From: a virus
Reading direction: 5' to 3' (one strand)
Virus record (IMG/VR): IMGVR_UViG_3300017776_000137
Span: 1-27,610 of that record
Length of the DNA stretch: 27,610 bases
Shown: in pieces, positions 7,399 to 22,300 of the stretch
How the letters are laid out: each line of letters opens with the position of its first letter
Position numbering within the stretch: the first letter of the stretch is position 1
Program-made: the position numbers and the translations under genes
Notes under the pieces: generated by a model
Told to the model about the DNA's origin: nothing
The model's database searches: none
Seen by the model: only the letters and a program-made list of their open reading frames with translations

Positions 7399-10300
7399 AT
7401 GACGCTGACCATAGACCCCGGTTTCGGCTTGCGCTTCAACGGCGTAAGCGACAGCGTTCTGGTTCCGGTGAACCAGAACTTTGTTCATGGTCTTCAGCAA
7501 GAAGAGCGTAAGTCTCTGCCGAATGCACTGTCGGCGTTCACCCTTGAGACGTGGTTCATTCCTGACTCAGGAGGCACCATCTTTGAGCAAGAGAACGTTA
7601 TGCGACTCACAGTCGGCAGTCCCAGCAGTCCGGCTCCAGCAACGTTTGAGATTCGTCTGCGCAACCAAGCCAGTGGACGAGATGCAGTTTTCTCACTGTC
7701 CACGGCCAAGCCGGTCACGAAGGCCAACGGTCGGCTCGCATACTGGGACGGGGTGCTGTTCCCGCATAGTGATGAGGTCAACGACGCTTACCTCGCCACC
7801 GACGTTGAGCGGGACGACGTGACGGCGTTCAACGAAGGGCACAGAGAGTTGCTCAACGTGACTGCAATGTTTGACGGGCGCATTCTCAGCCTGCTCATCA
7901 ATGGCGATTTGGCGGTGTCGAAGACGCTTGATGAAGTGCATGAACTGGTGCCACAGCAGAACAGCATGTACCTCGGAGGTCGCGGCGGTGATTTCCGTGG
8001 GACATTGGAAGCCATTCACTGGTCCAGTGGAGCGATGCCCTCCGGCCATCAGCAGTATGCCCCAGTCAAGAGCGACAACACGCTTGGCCTGTGGCGGTTT
8101 GAAGAGCCCGTTAGCCCGATTACGACCATCACCACCTCGCCGTCAATCTCGGCATCAACGAGCGCTACTTCGAGCATCAACATTGGAGCGACGGCTGCGC
8201 AGACACTGGTCGATGAACTGAGCGGTCAGAGCGGGCTGACGTCTCTGGACTTCACAGCCAGCCCTTACAGTGGTGGCTCGTACAAAGTCACTGTCTACTC
8301 CGCCTCCTCTTCTTCGGATGTTTCAATCCCAAAGGTGCCGTACAACATCTTGGTCAACCCATTGGCTTACAGCCAGACGACAGGAAAGCCCACGAACAAG
8401 GCACCTGAGCGTTTGCGCCTGATGGCGATTGACGCCAGTGCGGGAACTATCACCGTCGAGTCCATCCACCTCGACTTTGCATCCAACGCCAGCACTGGTC
8501 GTCGCGGAGCGCTCATGGCTCACGACGCAGGTCGCTTCGTCATCATCACTGGCGACTGCATTGTCGACACAGGTGAGGGCAACGAGTTCCAGCCCTACGG
8601 CAGCGGCACGCAGTTTTCTCAGCGACAGAGCCAAGTCATCATTGACGAGAGTGACTTCGAGCACAGCGGCATCATGTTCTCTCAGAGCATGGCCATTGAT
8701 GACCATGAGTACAACAAGTTCTCGGCCAGCACGACCAACATGGGCTCCAAGTTTGTCACCGGGCATAGCGGAAGGCACACGCTCAACCATGTGGTCAGTC
8801 ACCCGTTCATGGGTACTCTCCCACCAACAAGCGCTCACGAAGTCGAGAAGAAACTGGACATTGGTAGCGATGTGATTTCTGCAGCCTTCCCCAGCCAATT
8901 CTCCGATATTCGCTCAACAGTCCCGAGCAATAGCGTCGTTACTTCCTACGATACACACGGGCCGATGACTGTTCAGTTTTCTGCTGCAGCAGGCTTGGTC
9001 AACACTGTCGTCGAAAACGGTATGTCCGACATCGCTGACTCAAAGCGTAGCATTCTCGCCATTGGTGGGCCAAAGTTCGACCCAACGCCGTTCATGCTCA
9101 AGGCAGTCTCTGGCAACCAAGAAGCCGGCGACACGAAGTTCATGGTCCCCTCGTCCGAGGCTCGTATCGCCACGCTCTCTGTTCCCCGACTGCGGTCGTA
9201 CAGTTACGCCCCCTTCGTGCAGGTTCACTACGATGCTATCGACTTCGAGGGCTCCCAGTTCACTGTAGGGGCTACGAGTCGATTGACTGCGGGTATCAGT
9301 GGGGCGAACAAGGTACTGACGCTTCAGAGCGCCAAGTCGTTTGGGTATGACGGACAGACCATCTTAGCATCAGACATCAGCATTGGTGGCGTCACCGCCT
9401 CTACGACCGCCGGCGTCACAGCAATCATCAATCATTCAGCGAAGACGCTCACGCTTTCAGCCGCGGCGCAGTCCAGTTTCGTCACGTTGGCTGTGACCGG
9501 CGCCATCGTGCAAAAGACTGACAACTCGCCAAAGTTGATGGTGACAAAAACACTACCTGACGTTGCTACAGAGTTGGCAAGTGGCTACTCAATTCTTGAC
9601 CTCATCCGAGATTCCATGGCCATTGAAGACTTGGAACTCGTCGCGCCCGGCGGCATCATTGAGTTTGAAACTCCAGAGATGTTCGTGTTTGAAGACGGCG
9701 AACTGGAGGGCGAGCACGCGGAAGGCACTGTTGCAGAAAGCGTACTGGACCGCTCGCTCTGCCCAGAGAACTACCTACCTTTGACGTCCAGTGACCCCGT
9801 GCAGACCACGCCGCAGGCCATCGCTGTGGCGAACGCCGACCTGCAATCGCGCGGCTCTATCTTCCACCGGTTACTCGTTCGAGCAGATGAGACCGACAGC
9901 GTTGGCTTTGAGGACACGGGCGGCTTCAGCGTCAGGAAAGCGACCAACGGTGCTCGCCCCCGCACGGGTGTACGCATTAACAACGGCTCAGGCTACTCTT
10001 CTTCGACTTCCTCTGCCATGACTGTTGATGGTGTAGATGCGACCACAGTCATTGCCGTCAACGACATTCTGTACAAGTCAAACGGCAAGAACTTGGGCAA
10101 AGTCACCGCCGTCACGTCCACCTCTGTGACGATTGGCGGTGGCACCAGCGACGCTCTGGTCGACAACGACGAACTGTTCACCCAACCGCAGATGGTTGGA
10201 CGTGGCACAGTCAACCAGAGTTCTTGCGTGCACGAGTTCTTCGACATCATCGAGCACACAACGAGGGGTAAGAAGACCCGCCTGATTGTCCAGCCCAGCG

Positions 10301-13300
10301 ACCGAGCGCGCCTCAACATGCTGAGTAAAATGCTCACGGGTACGGACAGCAGTAGCACGGTGACCATTGAAAGTCTCGTGGCACGTGGACGAGTCGTCTC
10401 TTTCTCTGACGATGCTGATGGTCAGACCGTTATGCGTGCGCATGGCGTCATCGGTGACCTCGCATCATCCAGCGTGAACGTCAAGGGTTCAGCGGCACCC
10501 GACTCACACATCGTGAAGGAAATCATGCCGGGAGCACCGGTCGTCACCATGATGCTTGGAGGTGGCGGGCAAGGCGCGGTCAACACCAAGGAGACGTGGG
10601 ACCCCAGCCCTCTGGGCCGCCTCGCTTGGAACACGCGACGCGACTGCCAAGCCGTGGTCAGTTCGACGAGCAGTACGACTGTCGTGGTGCTCCCTCTCAA
10701 CAACAAGGCGGATGACCTGCAATCATGGGGAACCTACTGCTTCCCGAAGGTTGGTCGGATTTACCTACAGTTGGCGACAAACCAAGGTGAAGGTATTGAG
10801 TTTGCCAGTGCTGAATACACCAGCAAGACTGGGACGACATTCACGTTTGCTTCCAGCACCGGACACCTCGGAACGGGGAAATTCGTCCTTGCGGACGGGT
10901 CCGAAGCCGACTCTCTGGCAGCGTGGATTACGGCGACATCAATTACCGCAGGAAGCGTCATTCACCTCGACGACAAGTTCAGCGAGGAAACCATGTGCAA
11001 TGATGGGACGACCATCAATGACCGATTGTTCCAGACTCTCGACACAGTCCAACACGACTACCAGTTGGGCACGCAATACGCAAGCACACGCGCACTGGTA
11101 GAGATTCCGCTCTTTGAGGACTTCTTCTTCGATAACCCAGAGAGGGGTGTCTTCCCCGGACCCAACAACAGCATGAAGTTGCACGTTGATGCGACGCATA
11201 CGGCTCATTCTTGGAATCCCAGCCCGGTCGGTCGTCGACCAGAGTCGGTCGCTCCCCGTGACCCTGAATTGTTTGGCCCGTTCTCCTACACGGTGCAAAA
11301 CCAGAGTCATCGTAGCGGGACCAAGGTCACACGCCCATACGACTCAGGTAACGCTCGCGTGTATGTCGAAGATGCTAACCTGTTTCCGATTCCTTCTGCA
11401 CCGCCGGTCGAGGTTGCCGAACTGGGTGGCAGTGCCCGCTACCGACGCGCTTTCCTCGCCAGCGGCGAGTGGGTCACCTACAGCGCTCGGGACACCACCG
11501 ACCACTACTTGACGGTCGTCGACAGCGGTGATGACCACGGGTTCAGCGAGCACTTCTTGCGCGACATCAAGGTAGGCGCACACATCTTCCCGTCTCCCGG
11601 CTACCAAGACATGTCCTACTCAGGCATCGCGGACAATCCAAGTCTCATCAGTGCTGGATATGAGAGCCGCCGCTCGTTTTACTTCGACCGCGCCAACGTG
11701 ATGACGCAGGGCGGTAACGTCGACTACGGCCTGCGACAGTACGTCAGCGCCATTGAACTTCGTGCCGGACCGACATCCAATCCGCACCTACCCCGCATTG
11801 CCAACAAGAGGCCGCGTGCTAAGGCTGTGTCTGTGACCGGTAGCCCTGCAACTTCAATCACACTTGATGATGCGTCACTATTCCCTATCGCAAGCCACGA
11901 CTCCAACTATAAATTCCGAGTCGGTTGGAAAGACGCTGCTGGGACGACGTATCGTGGTTTCTACGACAACCGTGTAGGCAACGTGCTAACCATCGTCAGT
12001 CCAGACTCAGGCTTTACGCCTGCTGTGGGTGACGAAATCTTCGTCGAAGACTTGCACGATACTACAGGGGGCCAATTCCCCCAGACACTGGAGACCTTCC
12101 TCAACCGTGCATGGGCTCACCCCTTCTGCGGTGGTGGGCTGCGACAGGGTGACACTGTCTGGATGAACATGCACTACACCAACCCTCACGCCATTGAGGG
12201 GTTGTTCTGCAAAAGCCGCGGCACACTCAACGAAGCAGAGGTCTGGTCTGGATTCAACGGTGGTGTCTCTGGTCCCAACGTCAGCCCCCGCGACAGCATT
12301 CCAATGGAGAACTTCTTGATTGGAAACACGTGTACTGAGACGGCTCAGAACCTCGTGCAGCACATCAACAAGACCATTCAATTGAACTACGAAGCGCTGA
12401 AGACTTCGACCACTGCACCCGTCGTGGCTTACATTGACCCATACCAATGCACCGAAGACTTTGCCCGCATCCTCCTTTACGACGTCGCGCATGACCGCGA
12501 GTTCATCGCATTCCAAGACCTACACATGCAGGTCCAGACAAGCGCCGCTGCCTCGTCCATCGGCAACGAAACCTCGTTCAGGACACCTATTCACAGCGCT
12601 GCAACGTCCGGCTCTGGGCTGGACGTAGCCGCAGGCTTCCCTTCACAGAATAAGCGCATCATTTCAACTCACAAGTCGGACTTCGTCGAATCAGCCTATG
12701 CCCACAACAGCGACTGGAACGAGAGCGTAGCCGACGGACTGTCTACTCACTACGTCGGCGGCGCTGATGATTTGGCTACCGACGGCTTCTCTGACCGAAC
12801 AAACAGCGCTACGGTCAAAACGGCTGCAGATGACGCATTGGTGAAGCATCAGAAGATTGATGCGGACACACGAGAACGGTCTACGTTCTTTGATACGCCT
12901 GACGGGACGCGCATCATCCCTGCATTCCTTGGCATGAAGGGGATTCGCGCAGGCACGCTTGACCTAACCAGTCACGATGAAGCACGGCTGAAATACCTCG
13001 ACCACTGGACGAAAATGGATTTCGTTCGTCGCTTGACGGTCGACTTGGGCGAAGTTGCCTTGCGAGACGGTGTGACCAGCATTGAATCTGCTGCACTGGA
13101 AGTCGTTCGCCTCATCAACCAAGCGGGAGCAAAGAACGGCAAAACGCATGCTCGGCGACCGAACGACCAGTTTCTCGGAGAAAGCAGCAAATTCGACCTT
13201 GCCAGCCCCGGACCAAAGAGCAGTGCCTTTGGCACCAACATCGACCCGGCGGCTACCCACCTGCACGCAGACTTTGCCGCAACAGCCTCGACTCACGACC

Positions 13301-16300
13301 CTGCGCCGTTCTGGGACCCCTCCAAGGCATTCTCCAGTCATGACCGTGGTACGCACATGGGCTACGTGCGCGCACACCTCGGCCGAGTTGTTCTCGATTC
13401 TGACGGGCGACCCGGCTTCTCAATCGTCATTCACTCGACGGTTCCCGGTGCAGCGGGTCGCAATTTCTGCACGTGGCTGGACAGCAGCAAAGCCCAGAGC
13501 CCGTATCGACCGCAGTTCCTTATCGGACATGGCGGTCGCTTCCGCAACTACTGGTGCCAACCTGACGAGGTTACGGGTGAAAACATGCACCCCGCACCGA
13601 TGCCTATCAACCGATTTGGGCGACCCTTTGCACCCATCACGACGCTCAAAGAGCACCTGCCGCCGGAGAGTCCGAGTGACGCTTTGCTCAACAACCTCGA
13701 TTTCGGACCTGACCGTGTTGACAGCACCACGACTCTGACTGACGCTTCGCGCGAAGGCGGGAGTGGTCGCAACGCTAACACGGCTCTCAACGAATCGTTT
13801 GAGACAAAGAGTCCTGCGTCGGTGCTGGTCGACGGTCTGCGAGTGGGCACCCAAGCACGGGCTCGCATCAACTTTGGTGGCTTGACGCAGGCTGGTATTC
13901 CCGGCTGGGCACCTGACGTAGGCAAGTGGGGCTTCGGCAACGACGGCACCGAGTCGAATCTACAGTCGCGTTATGGTACAGCGTCCAACGTTGCTGACGC
14001 CATGACGGTGACCACCGAGGGTAGCGCTGACGGCTACATTCCTCAAGCAGACCTCAAGGCTGAGAATATCGGCAAGTCACCGCTCTACGGCTTGCGCTTC
14101 GTCGACCACCGTGGCGACAACCACACCATCCGCTTTGTCTACCGGCAGAACGAGCAGAAGTTCGCCAGCGACAACACATACCTGCCACCCACCCTCGACG
14201 AAGAAATTCTCATCCATTTCGATGACCGGGACGTGTCGCAAGGTGGCTTCACCGTCGGCGCACACATGGTGGGCACAGGCGAAGTGTGCGGTGAAAAGAC
14301 AGGCGGCACCGCCAAGAAGTTCAAGGGTAACCTTTGGAACAACTATCCTTCGCCAATCGTCGGTGCGAAAGCGACGACGTCGTTGTCCTCTGGGACCATG
14401 ACCATCACGCTTGGGGCATCCTACGACACCAGCGCCCCCGCTGTTCTCCAAACTCACCCCGACCTCCTCGGCTACCTCGGATTCCCTGAGAGCGGTATGT
14501 TCCAGTTGTCCAAGGCCTCCAGTGGGGCGCAAGGACTCACGTTCTACTACACCAGTCGAACGCACAATGGTTACGCTGGACCGCACAAGTTCTTCGGCGT
14601 CATTGGCGGCTCGTCCAGTCACAGCAACGGCGACTGGTATCTGAGTCCACGCATCAACTTCACCTGCCTCCTGACTGACGAGGTCATGGCCGCAGCAGTC
14701 GAGCACGCTATCAGCGGTACGACTGAGACGTTCGACTGTCGGGACATGTTCGCACCAGATGGTCGCACACTGGGCGAGTGGGGCGTCAGCGCAGACGCCA
14801 TCCACGTCGTTGCCCGGAACACCGATAGGGTACGACTCGGACGCTTGTTCGACGTGCGGCGGACCAAGGACTTCGGTCTGATGGACGGGGCTTCGACTGA
14901 CGCTGTCGTGTCGACCAAGCACACTGGTGGACTGAGCAACGCTGAGGTTGATGCGGGAACGCGACTCGATGTTGGCTACATCCCTGAGACCGTTCTCCAC
15001 ATCACGACGAAGTATCGTGGCTCGAATGCAAACACGGCAACGCCTGTGCTCGTCGACAGTCAGAACAACGTCGTGGACGTCACGACATGGCAGCGTAACT
15101 TGCGAGGCGAGAACTTCATTGACGTGCCCGGTGACCTCGTCATTCCACGCGTTGATTCACCCATCATCGAGGTCCATACCTTCAACGGCGGAGCCGGAGG
15201 CGCACTTTCCACTATCGAGGTCGCATCGAACGAATCACTCGCACTTTTGGGCAAACTTGCCTCTGACGATGCGGACACGTGGGGAGAGCCGCTCATCGTG
15301 TGGTACAGCACTACCGAATACGCCGAAGTGCGCAGCAAGCCCGGCACCAGTAGCGTCATTCAATTGGACGTAGTGACTCACTCAGCCAACTTTGCAGTGG
15401 TGGCCGGAGACACGTTGTTCAAGGGCACGACGCGCGCGTCGGACGCTGTCCGTACAGATGGTGTACGCCGAGCCGGTAGCAAGAACGCGAGCCCCTTCCT
15501 GTATTTCCGTGGCGGGCGCGACAGCCCCGACCACTGGGTGCCGCTCTACTTCGGTGGAGGCTTCTCTGGTGCAGTGGTCGACATCAACGACGGCACGCAG
15601 AACGACTACGCTGACTTCTACACTCATCCCTACGCCTCTGGTCCGACGGGCTCGGCGGGCTTCCAGAACATCGGCGAGATGGCTGGCTCTCACGCACTCA
15701 TCGACACGAATGCAATGCTCGCCATGTTTCCCGGTACGCCATACCTTGACCAACACCGCGGTCAGAATCACCCGCCGTTCTTCAACCAAGATGCACTGTT
15801 GTCCTACGACATGGCCAAGGGTGCCAACGCCAAGGCCACAGGACTGACCTACACCGACGGCAGCCGTAGCGTTGCCATCAACGTCCCGACGCCACTCATC
15901 CTTCGCTTTGCACATCCTCACGCACGCTACAGTGCGACAGGCGACTCTGACGACCAAACCATCTACATGATTTTCGGACCGGGGCAGGCGTTCCCTCACA
16001 ACACGGCTGCACACGAACCGCAGGGCGCGAACATCGTTACGACTGGTAACGGCTACAGTGCAGTGCCCATCTACATTGGTGGTAACACGGCCAAGGACTC
16101 CTTCCTCCCTAATCAATTAGCCAACGGTGACGCAACGGAGCACTCAGGTCTGAACAGAACCAGTAGCGCCGCTGCCCACCTACCGATGACGACTTTCTTC
16201 CAGCAGAACAACACGCGGGGCTTCAACTACCCGATGAACTGGCAACCCGCCAAAGGCTTCCCTAACACAAACGCAACGGGAAGCAAAACGTATTCTCAAG

Positions 16301-19300
16301 CACTTGCGAAGGCGTTTTACTTTGAAGGCTCGGTCGCTACGACCAGCAACCTACCCAAACACTACCACCCGTTCAACTTCGTGTTCTCAGACCTTGCTGG
16401 CGCTTCAATCGGGAGCGCCACTCACACAACCACTCGCAAGTCTTCAGTCATCTGGCACATGGACGGCGGCTATCACCCCGGAGGCCACTTCCTTGATGAC
16501 CACGTGTCCAAGAACCCAAAGAACCCTGTAGCCAGTGCTCGCATTTCCACTGGAAGCGGAAACAAGCACAACGGTACTTCGTTCCGCCCAGCCGGTCTAC
16601 TGGCTAAGGCATACCGTTCCTTTTACGCATCCGCGGGGTCTGAGGGTGACCAAGTCGTTGATGAGAACGTCGTCATCGTTGACGCGACGCGTTGCCAAAA
16701 TGCAGAGGAACTGGGCGCAGTGCTCAGCGGAGCCATCAACACGTTCCCCGGCAACGACCCGCTGAAAGCCATTGGTGGCACGTTCATGCCGAGCATGCAG
16801 AACGCACACAACCAAGACCGCTACGGCTGGGTCGAGTTGCCGGTCGTCTCATACGCCGCAGAAAGCGGTTCTACACCTGCTTCATTGGTCGTCACCAGTA
16901 CGGCTACTACCTATCCCGAGTATGGTTGGCTACGTGTTTCCGATGGCACGTCTGCGGGCTCAACCCCTTACATCTCACATAGCGTCGGCTCGCCCAACAC
17001 CACATTTACACTCGCTGTTTCTCCGGGCACGACTGCCACAAACATCGTCGATTCTGGACTCAATGCAATTGCACCCGGAGGCGATTTCAAGGCGTACATT
17101 TGGACTAAGGCTGGAACGCATCGTCACAACAACACAGGCACTGCTTCGCGTGACCACATGACTCAGGTGCACTTTTCTGGTTATCATGACGCAGTAGACC
17201 GCACCAAGCCTGTCGGTGCTGTCGGCTGGCACGGGGAAGCGTATTCCTACCTCAACTCATATGAGGCTGAAACCAGCGTTGGCGCTGATGTTCACTTCGC
17301 AGGATTAGGTGCGTGGCACCCACTTTTGGGTTTCAGTCCATACGGCGCTGCAGAGACTTGTCTTACTGGAGGTGCGCCTACGGGGGCTACAGAGAACCCA
17401 GCGGCTACCTTTGTCCAAGACTACTGCGTCACTGGTCTGTCTACTCGCCATCTCATCGCTGTGGCTCACGAAGCCGAGTTGCCGATTATTGCCAAGGCCG
17501 ACCGTGATGGAATCTCTTGCTCAGGTGACTGGCTGTACATGGTGCAGAGCACGAACATTGCGCATGCAGGAACGACCGCATGGAGTACGAGTAAAGTGCA
17601 CAACCGAAGTCGCTACGTTGGTCCTGCTACGGCCGGACCCCACGTTGAAGCACAGATTCACAGTTCGCTTTCAGTGCCGAACGAGGATAGCGACTATCCC
17701 GCCGTCGGGTCTGCGCCGAGTGACGCGCAGTGGCATCGCACTATCCAGAGTGGAGACATGGTGAGAGCCAACGCCTGTCGCTACCCAACAGGTGACTTGT
17801 TCTGGGATGAGAGCGTCGTGATTCAGTCAGGTGCGCACGAGTCCGCAAGCACGCTCGGCGTAGAGTGCATCGGCGTCAGCAGCCATGACCACTACCTCGA
17901 CATCGCTGCCAGTGCGACCAGTATGCCGCACAACGGACTGTTCGGCTACTTCAGCAGCCGACACGCAGCGCGAAACTTCCTACCTGAGCACGTCGTTTGG
18001 AAGCGTATGGATGGCGGTAGCCTGACGATGCCAGCCGTCAACGCGCGTGGTCTCGGAATGATTCCGTGGGTCCAGCGAAAGGACAGCGGTGCCACTGATT
18101 TCAAGACGGTGGGCGAAAAGGTACTGGGGAACGTGCGCTTCTCTTTCGAGACGACCAACGCTGCCATGTTCCCCATCATCCAAGCACAGGAGTTGAGTCA
18201 CCCGCAATTGGCCGAGCAGCATCCGCTCGAAGTGCGAAACGCGCTTCTTATCCCCAACGAAGACCAGCAGTTCAAGAGTATGCTCGTCACTGACGATACA
18301 GGGCAAGAGCACTACTTGGACGGCGGCTCGCCCCTTGGCACCGTCATTCTCGACTTCCGACATATCAGTGACCGCGAAATCGAAGGCCTCGCTCCTGCAC
18401 TTGCAGGTGCAGGCGTCAACCCAAACCTCCGTATTCGCTTGCCCGAGCCTGACGAGATTCCGGGGAACATCGTTATCCGTAGCGGATTTGACCGTATTCA
18501 GGCATATCAAACTGAAACGATTGGCTCAGGTGGGTTGCAGCACCCTGCTCAGAACATCGCTCAGATTCGTCAGATGTTCAACAACGAATACAGCGGCCCC
18601 CGACTATGGCCTACATGGGAGAATAATGGCTGGGAGCACCTGAGTCAGGACGCAGTGGATATCTCGACTACTAAGAGCGACTCCCGCCTCAAGTTCCCCG
18701 CGTCTACCAGCGAAGGCTGGACAGACCACACGGGCAACGCGCCGTTGGAATCGGCTTACGAGCCTCATGACCGTAGCCTGTTCTTCCACGTCACACGCAT
18801 GGGTGTGAGCATGACGCATCGCTTTGACCTCGACGAACTCAACTATTCGAGTTACAGCGGCACAGAAATCAACGTCGCCACCACACCTGAAGCAGCGGTC
18901 TGGACTGACTCCACTGAGCAGAGTGGCGGCCGTTACTTCTTGCGTGTGTATGACCCAGCAACGGACAAAGGCGTGCTCGCCTCCTACACAGGCGTGTCCA
19001 CGAACAAGTTCACTGGCGTGGTCTATAGCCCAGACTTCGCATCCTTTGTCTTGGGTAAGACAGGTCTGAAGGTCGTCCCGTCTTACTACATGCCTGCTGG
19101 CAGCACGCGCATGTTCGCAGCCCGCCGCTTGCGTGACCACAGCGAATACAGTGGTGCCAGCCCCGACATGGTCAAACTCGATTGGTTCGACATCTACAGT
19201 GACCTGCCCAGTAGCACGGGAGCAATGGCCAACCCGTCTGCCCCTTACACGCGGATGACGGCTCCGAAAATGACGCCCATGCCTATTCCTCGCATGGGTC

Positions 19301-22300
19301 ATCACTACGTCACGCCGACCATGGCGATGATGCCCGGTCACTACGCGCACCCTGCATACCAGCGCCTTTACAGCCTGAACAGGGCTTGTGCCAGTTCTAA
19401 CCATGCACCGTATGAAGATTCGCTGATTGGGAACAGAGAGGGTACACGTACCAGCGTGACGTCGACGGTGCTGACGCACGGAAATGGGCGCGACCCACTT
19501 GTCTGGTTCTCAACGCCAACGGCTCCGTTCGGGCCAAGCGACATCCACGGCGGAGCGTTCACACTCCTGACCGAAACCAAACTGAAGTACGAAGGCTACG
19601 GCGTCGCAGCCAGTGCAGGTGCGAATGCGGGTGACGTGAACGCAGAGGGCGGACATACGCTTGTCTTGGAGGCGGCTAACACCTACACGATGAACAATCA
19701 CTTCCCCGACCCGCTGGAAGTCGGGGCCTACCAAATCATCATTCAGCCGAACGTGTTCAAGCAGCAGTTGCAGGGCTTCCATCAAAACCACGCGACTGAG
19801 AACAAGGCACCCAGTGAAGCGGGCACCAAGGTCACCGAGTTGACTGGGCAGCAAGTCAACACCGTCATCGCCATCGAAAAGGACATGTCCACTCGCGGGG
19901 CCTATGCACTGATTCTTGCCGAGGCAATGATGGCTGACGTGCGCGGATGCGAGGTGATTCTCAACGAAGTCATCCTCGACATTGAGCCGGACGCGAGCAG
20001 TCAGTTCACGAACTTGCCTCCACTGGCGTTGTATAACCCACTGGGCGTGCAAGAGAGCAGCAGCCCATCCTTCACCCGCAGAAGCCTACCTTATCGACCG
20101 GGCATGTTCCAAAGTGCGACGCCGGGCCGAACGCTGACCATCCCGTGGTGGGGCATTCTGCACAAGGACGGAGCCGATGCAACTGGTGCGGCTAAGTTCC
20201 GGCATTTGGAGTGGCACAGGCCAGACAACTACTACGAGTTCTGTCGAGTAGGCTATGGCGCCGTTGGTGCTCAGATGACACTGGCAGGCTACCCGACGTC
20301 TTTCTTGGACCTCTATGAGCCGCACAAGCGCCTGCGTAGCCTCAACCCGAACTGTATCGTCATCAGCGACAACGGCTCGTCCACCATCACAGTCGACGAC
20401 AACGCAATGTTCCCCGTCAAGCCCTACTTCGGCGAGGTGCTGGAATACACGAAGAACGGTGTGCGGTACACGGCCACCTACACCAATCGCACAGGTACGT
20501 TGGCTCACGCCACGCTGGGCGAGAGCGACACGTTCTCTGGCGTATCTGGCAACGCTGCGTTCTGGGCCAACATCGGTGCGAATACGATTCTCCGCCTCAG
20601 CCGGCCCTACGACAATGGGTCGTCTGATGACCTGTTCACACGCTCAGAAGTCAGCATCATGACACGCAATCTGCCACAATACGCCAACGGCAGTCGAGAC
20701 ACCAACTCACTGCATGCGCCTGACGCGTTCCTGTGCATGTGGCACCCCAACCTTGGCCGACCGTTCACATGGTACAGTGACAACGCCAGCCGTGCATTCT
20801 ACACCAACGCTGGGACTGCAGATACACCGGTCGACCAGAAGCCGCTCAACCACGTGCCAGAGCACTTCGAGACTATCCACTACCACGATTTCAACTACGT
20901 CGCCAGCAAAGGGCCGTTCGGTCTGGCGATGAAGTGGGTGGTGCCACCTCACGACCACGACAACAACGCAGGTACAGCGCTGAGCCACGACGGCACGCTG
21001 ACTTCTGCTACGGACATTGACGCCAAGGTTGACGGCGGAGGCACGCTGAATCACCAAGGTGGTACAGTAGGTTCCAACAAATACAACTTCTCGGGCTTTT
21101 GGCCCGGCGGTAGCCACGGTGGCGGTGCAGCGAGCCGGATGGAATCCTATGGTCACGCGTTGATTGGATGGGGCAGCGACACCTTTGGCATGGACTGCGA
21201 GACGTATCAGGATTCGACGGGCATTGCCACACTCTCACTGCCCAATGACCGCAACCGCTGCTTCGGTTACCGGATGGCAGTGCGCCAACTGTTCAACCGA
21301 CCTCGTTGGTCACCGTATGTGCGCGGCTGGCTTGAGGTAGCGAACAGCAACGCGATGCTCGGCTACTACCATGGACCACTTATCCAACAGGATTCCAAGA
21401 CAAATGGATGGGACTACGTTGGCTCGGATTCTGGACAAAGTGACCAAGACTTCGACGCGCTCTACGTTGGCATCCTTGAGCGCATCACGCAGGTCTCCAG
21501 CCTCCTCGGTCAAGACCAGATTGGGCGACAGGTGCGCTACAGCGATGGTCGTCGCATGACTGGGCCGTTCGGATGCCCAGTCCGTACCATGCGCAACGCA
21601 TCCACGACCACGCGCCTATTCCCCAACGATGAGGCAGGGCAAGGCACTGAAGACTTGGCTCGCGCTCACCGCCACTACATGGTCGACTGGTGGGGCAACA
21701 CGCGTGGCGAAGAAGTCAGGCGTTTCCCTGTGCGTGGATTCGGGTTGCGGCCATCGTGGGACCCTGAAGACGCATACGCAGACACCAACGTCACGCACCG
21801 CCCTGCGGCTAACGGCCTATTCGGTGGCGACGGAAACGACCGCTACAGCGGCAACGACAACAGCGGCAACAACGCGGCCACCAACATGGGCACGGCTGAC
21901 TGGTTCAACCCTGCCAGTGCGCTGCGTGTGGGCGACCGTGGAGACGGTCGAGGCGTCCGCTGGCCCACAGTGTTCAACGAAAGCCTACTGATGGCTGTGA
22001 GTGAGCCGCACGACGCAACTGGACTGGTCCTCAGCCATAGTACAGCCGAGCCTGCGTTTGGCCAAGGACTCGTGCGACCAAGCAACGTGGCGTTGCAGGC
22101 TGGCGAGATTGAGCGCGGTATCAGTGACCGAGTGGACCTCAACAGCGACGACGGCTTGCTCAAGCCCTCCGCACACGTAGGTGAGGGCGTCGAGTCGGTC
22201 AACGCCGACACGCGCGGTGCAGAGCCAGTCAGTCGCAACGACGTGCGCTTGGGCCTTGACGTGGACACCATTGCTGAACTCAACGATGGCGTGAGCCGAG

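Noticed and set aside
12007-12516. 169-codon - strand open frame
   Set aside because: Antisense shadow within the giant gene with no recognisable motif and no ribosome binding site context.
14077-15000. 307-codon open frame on the - strand inside the giant gene
   Set aside because: It mirrors the + strand coding frame, its product has low-complexity shadow composition, and the + frame holds continuous modular protein.
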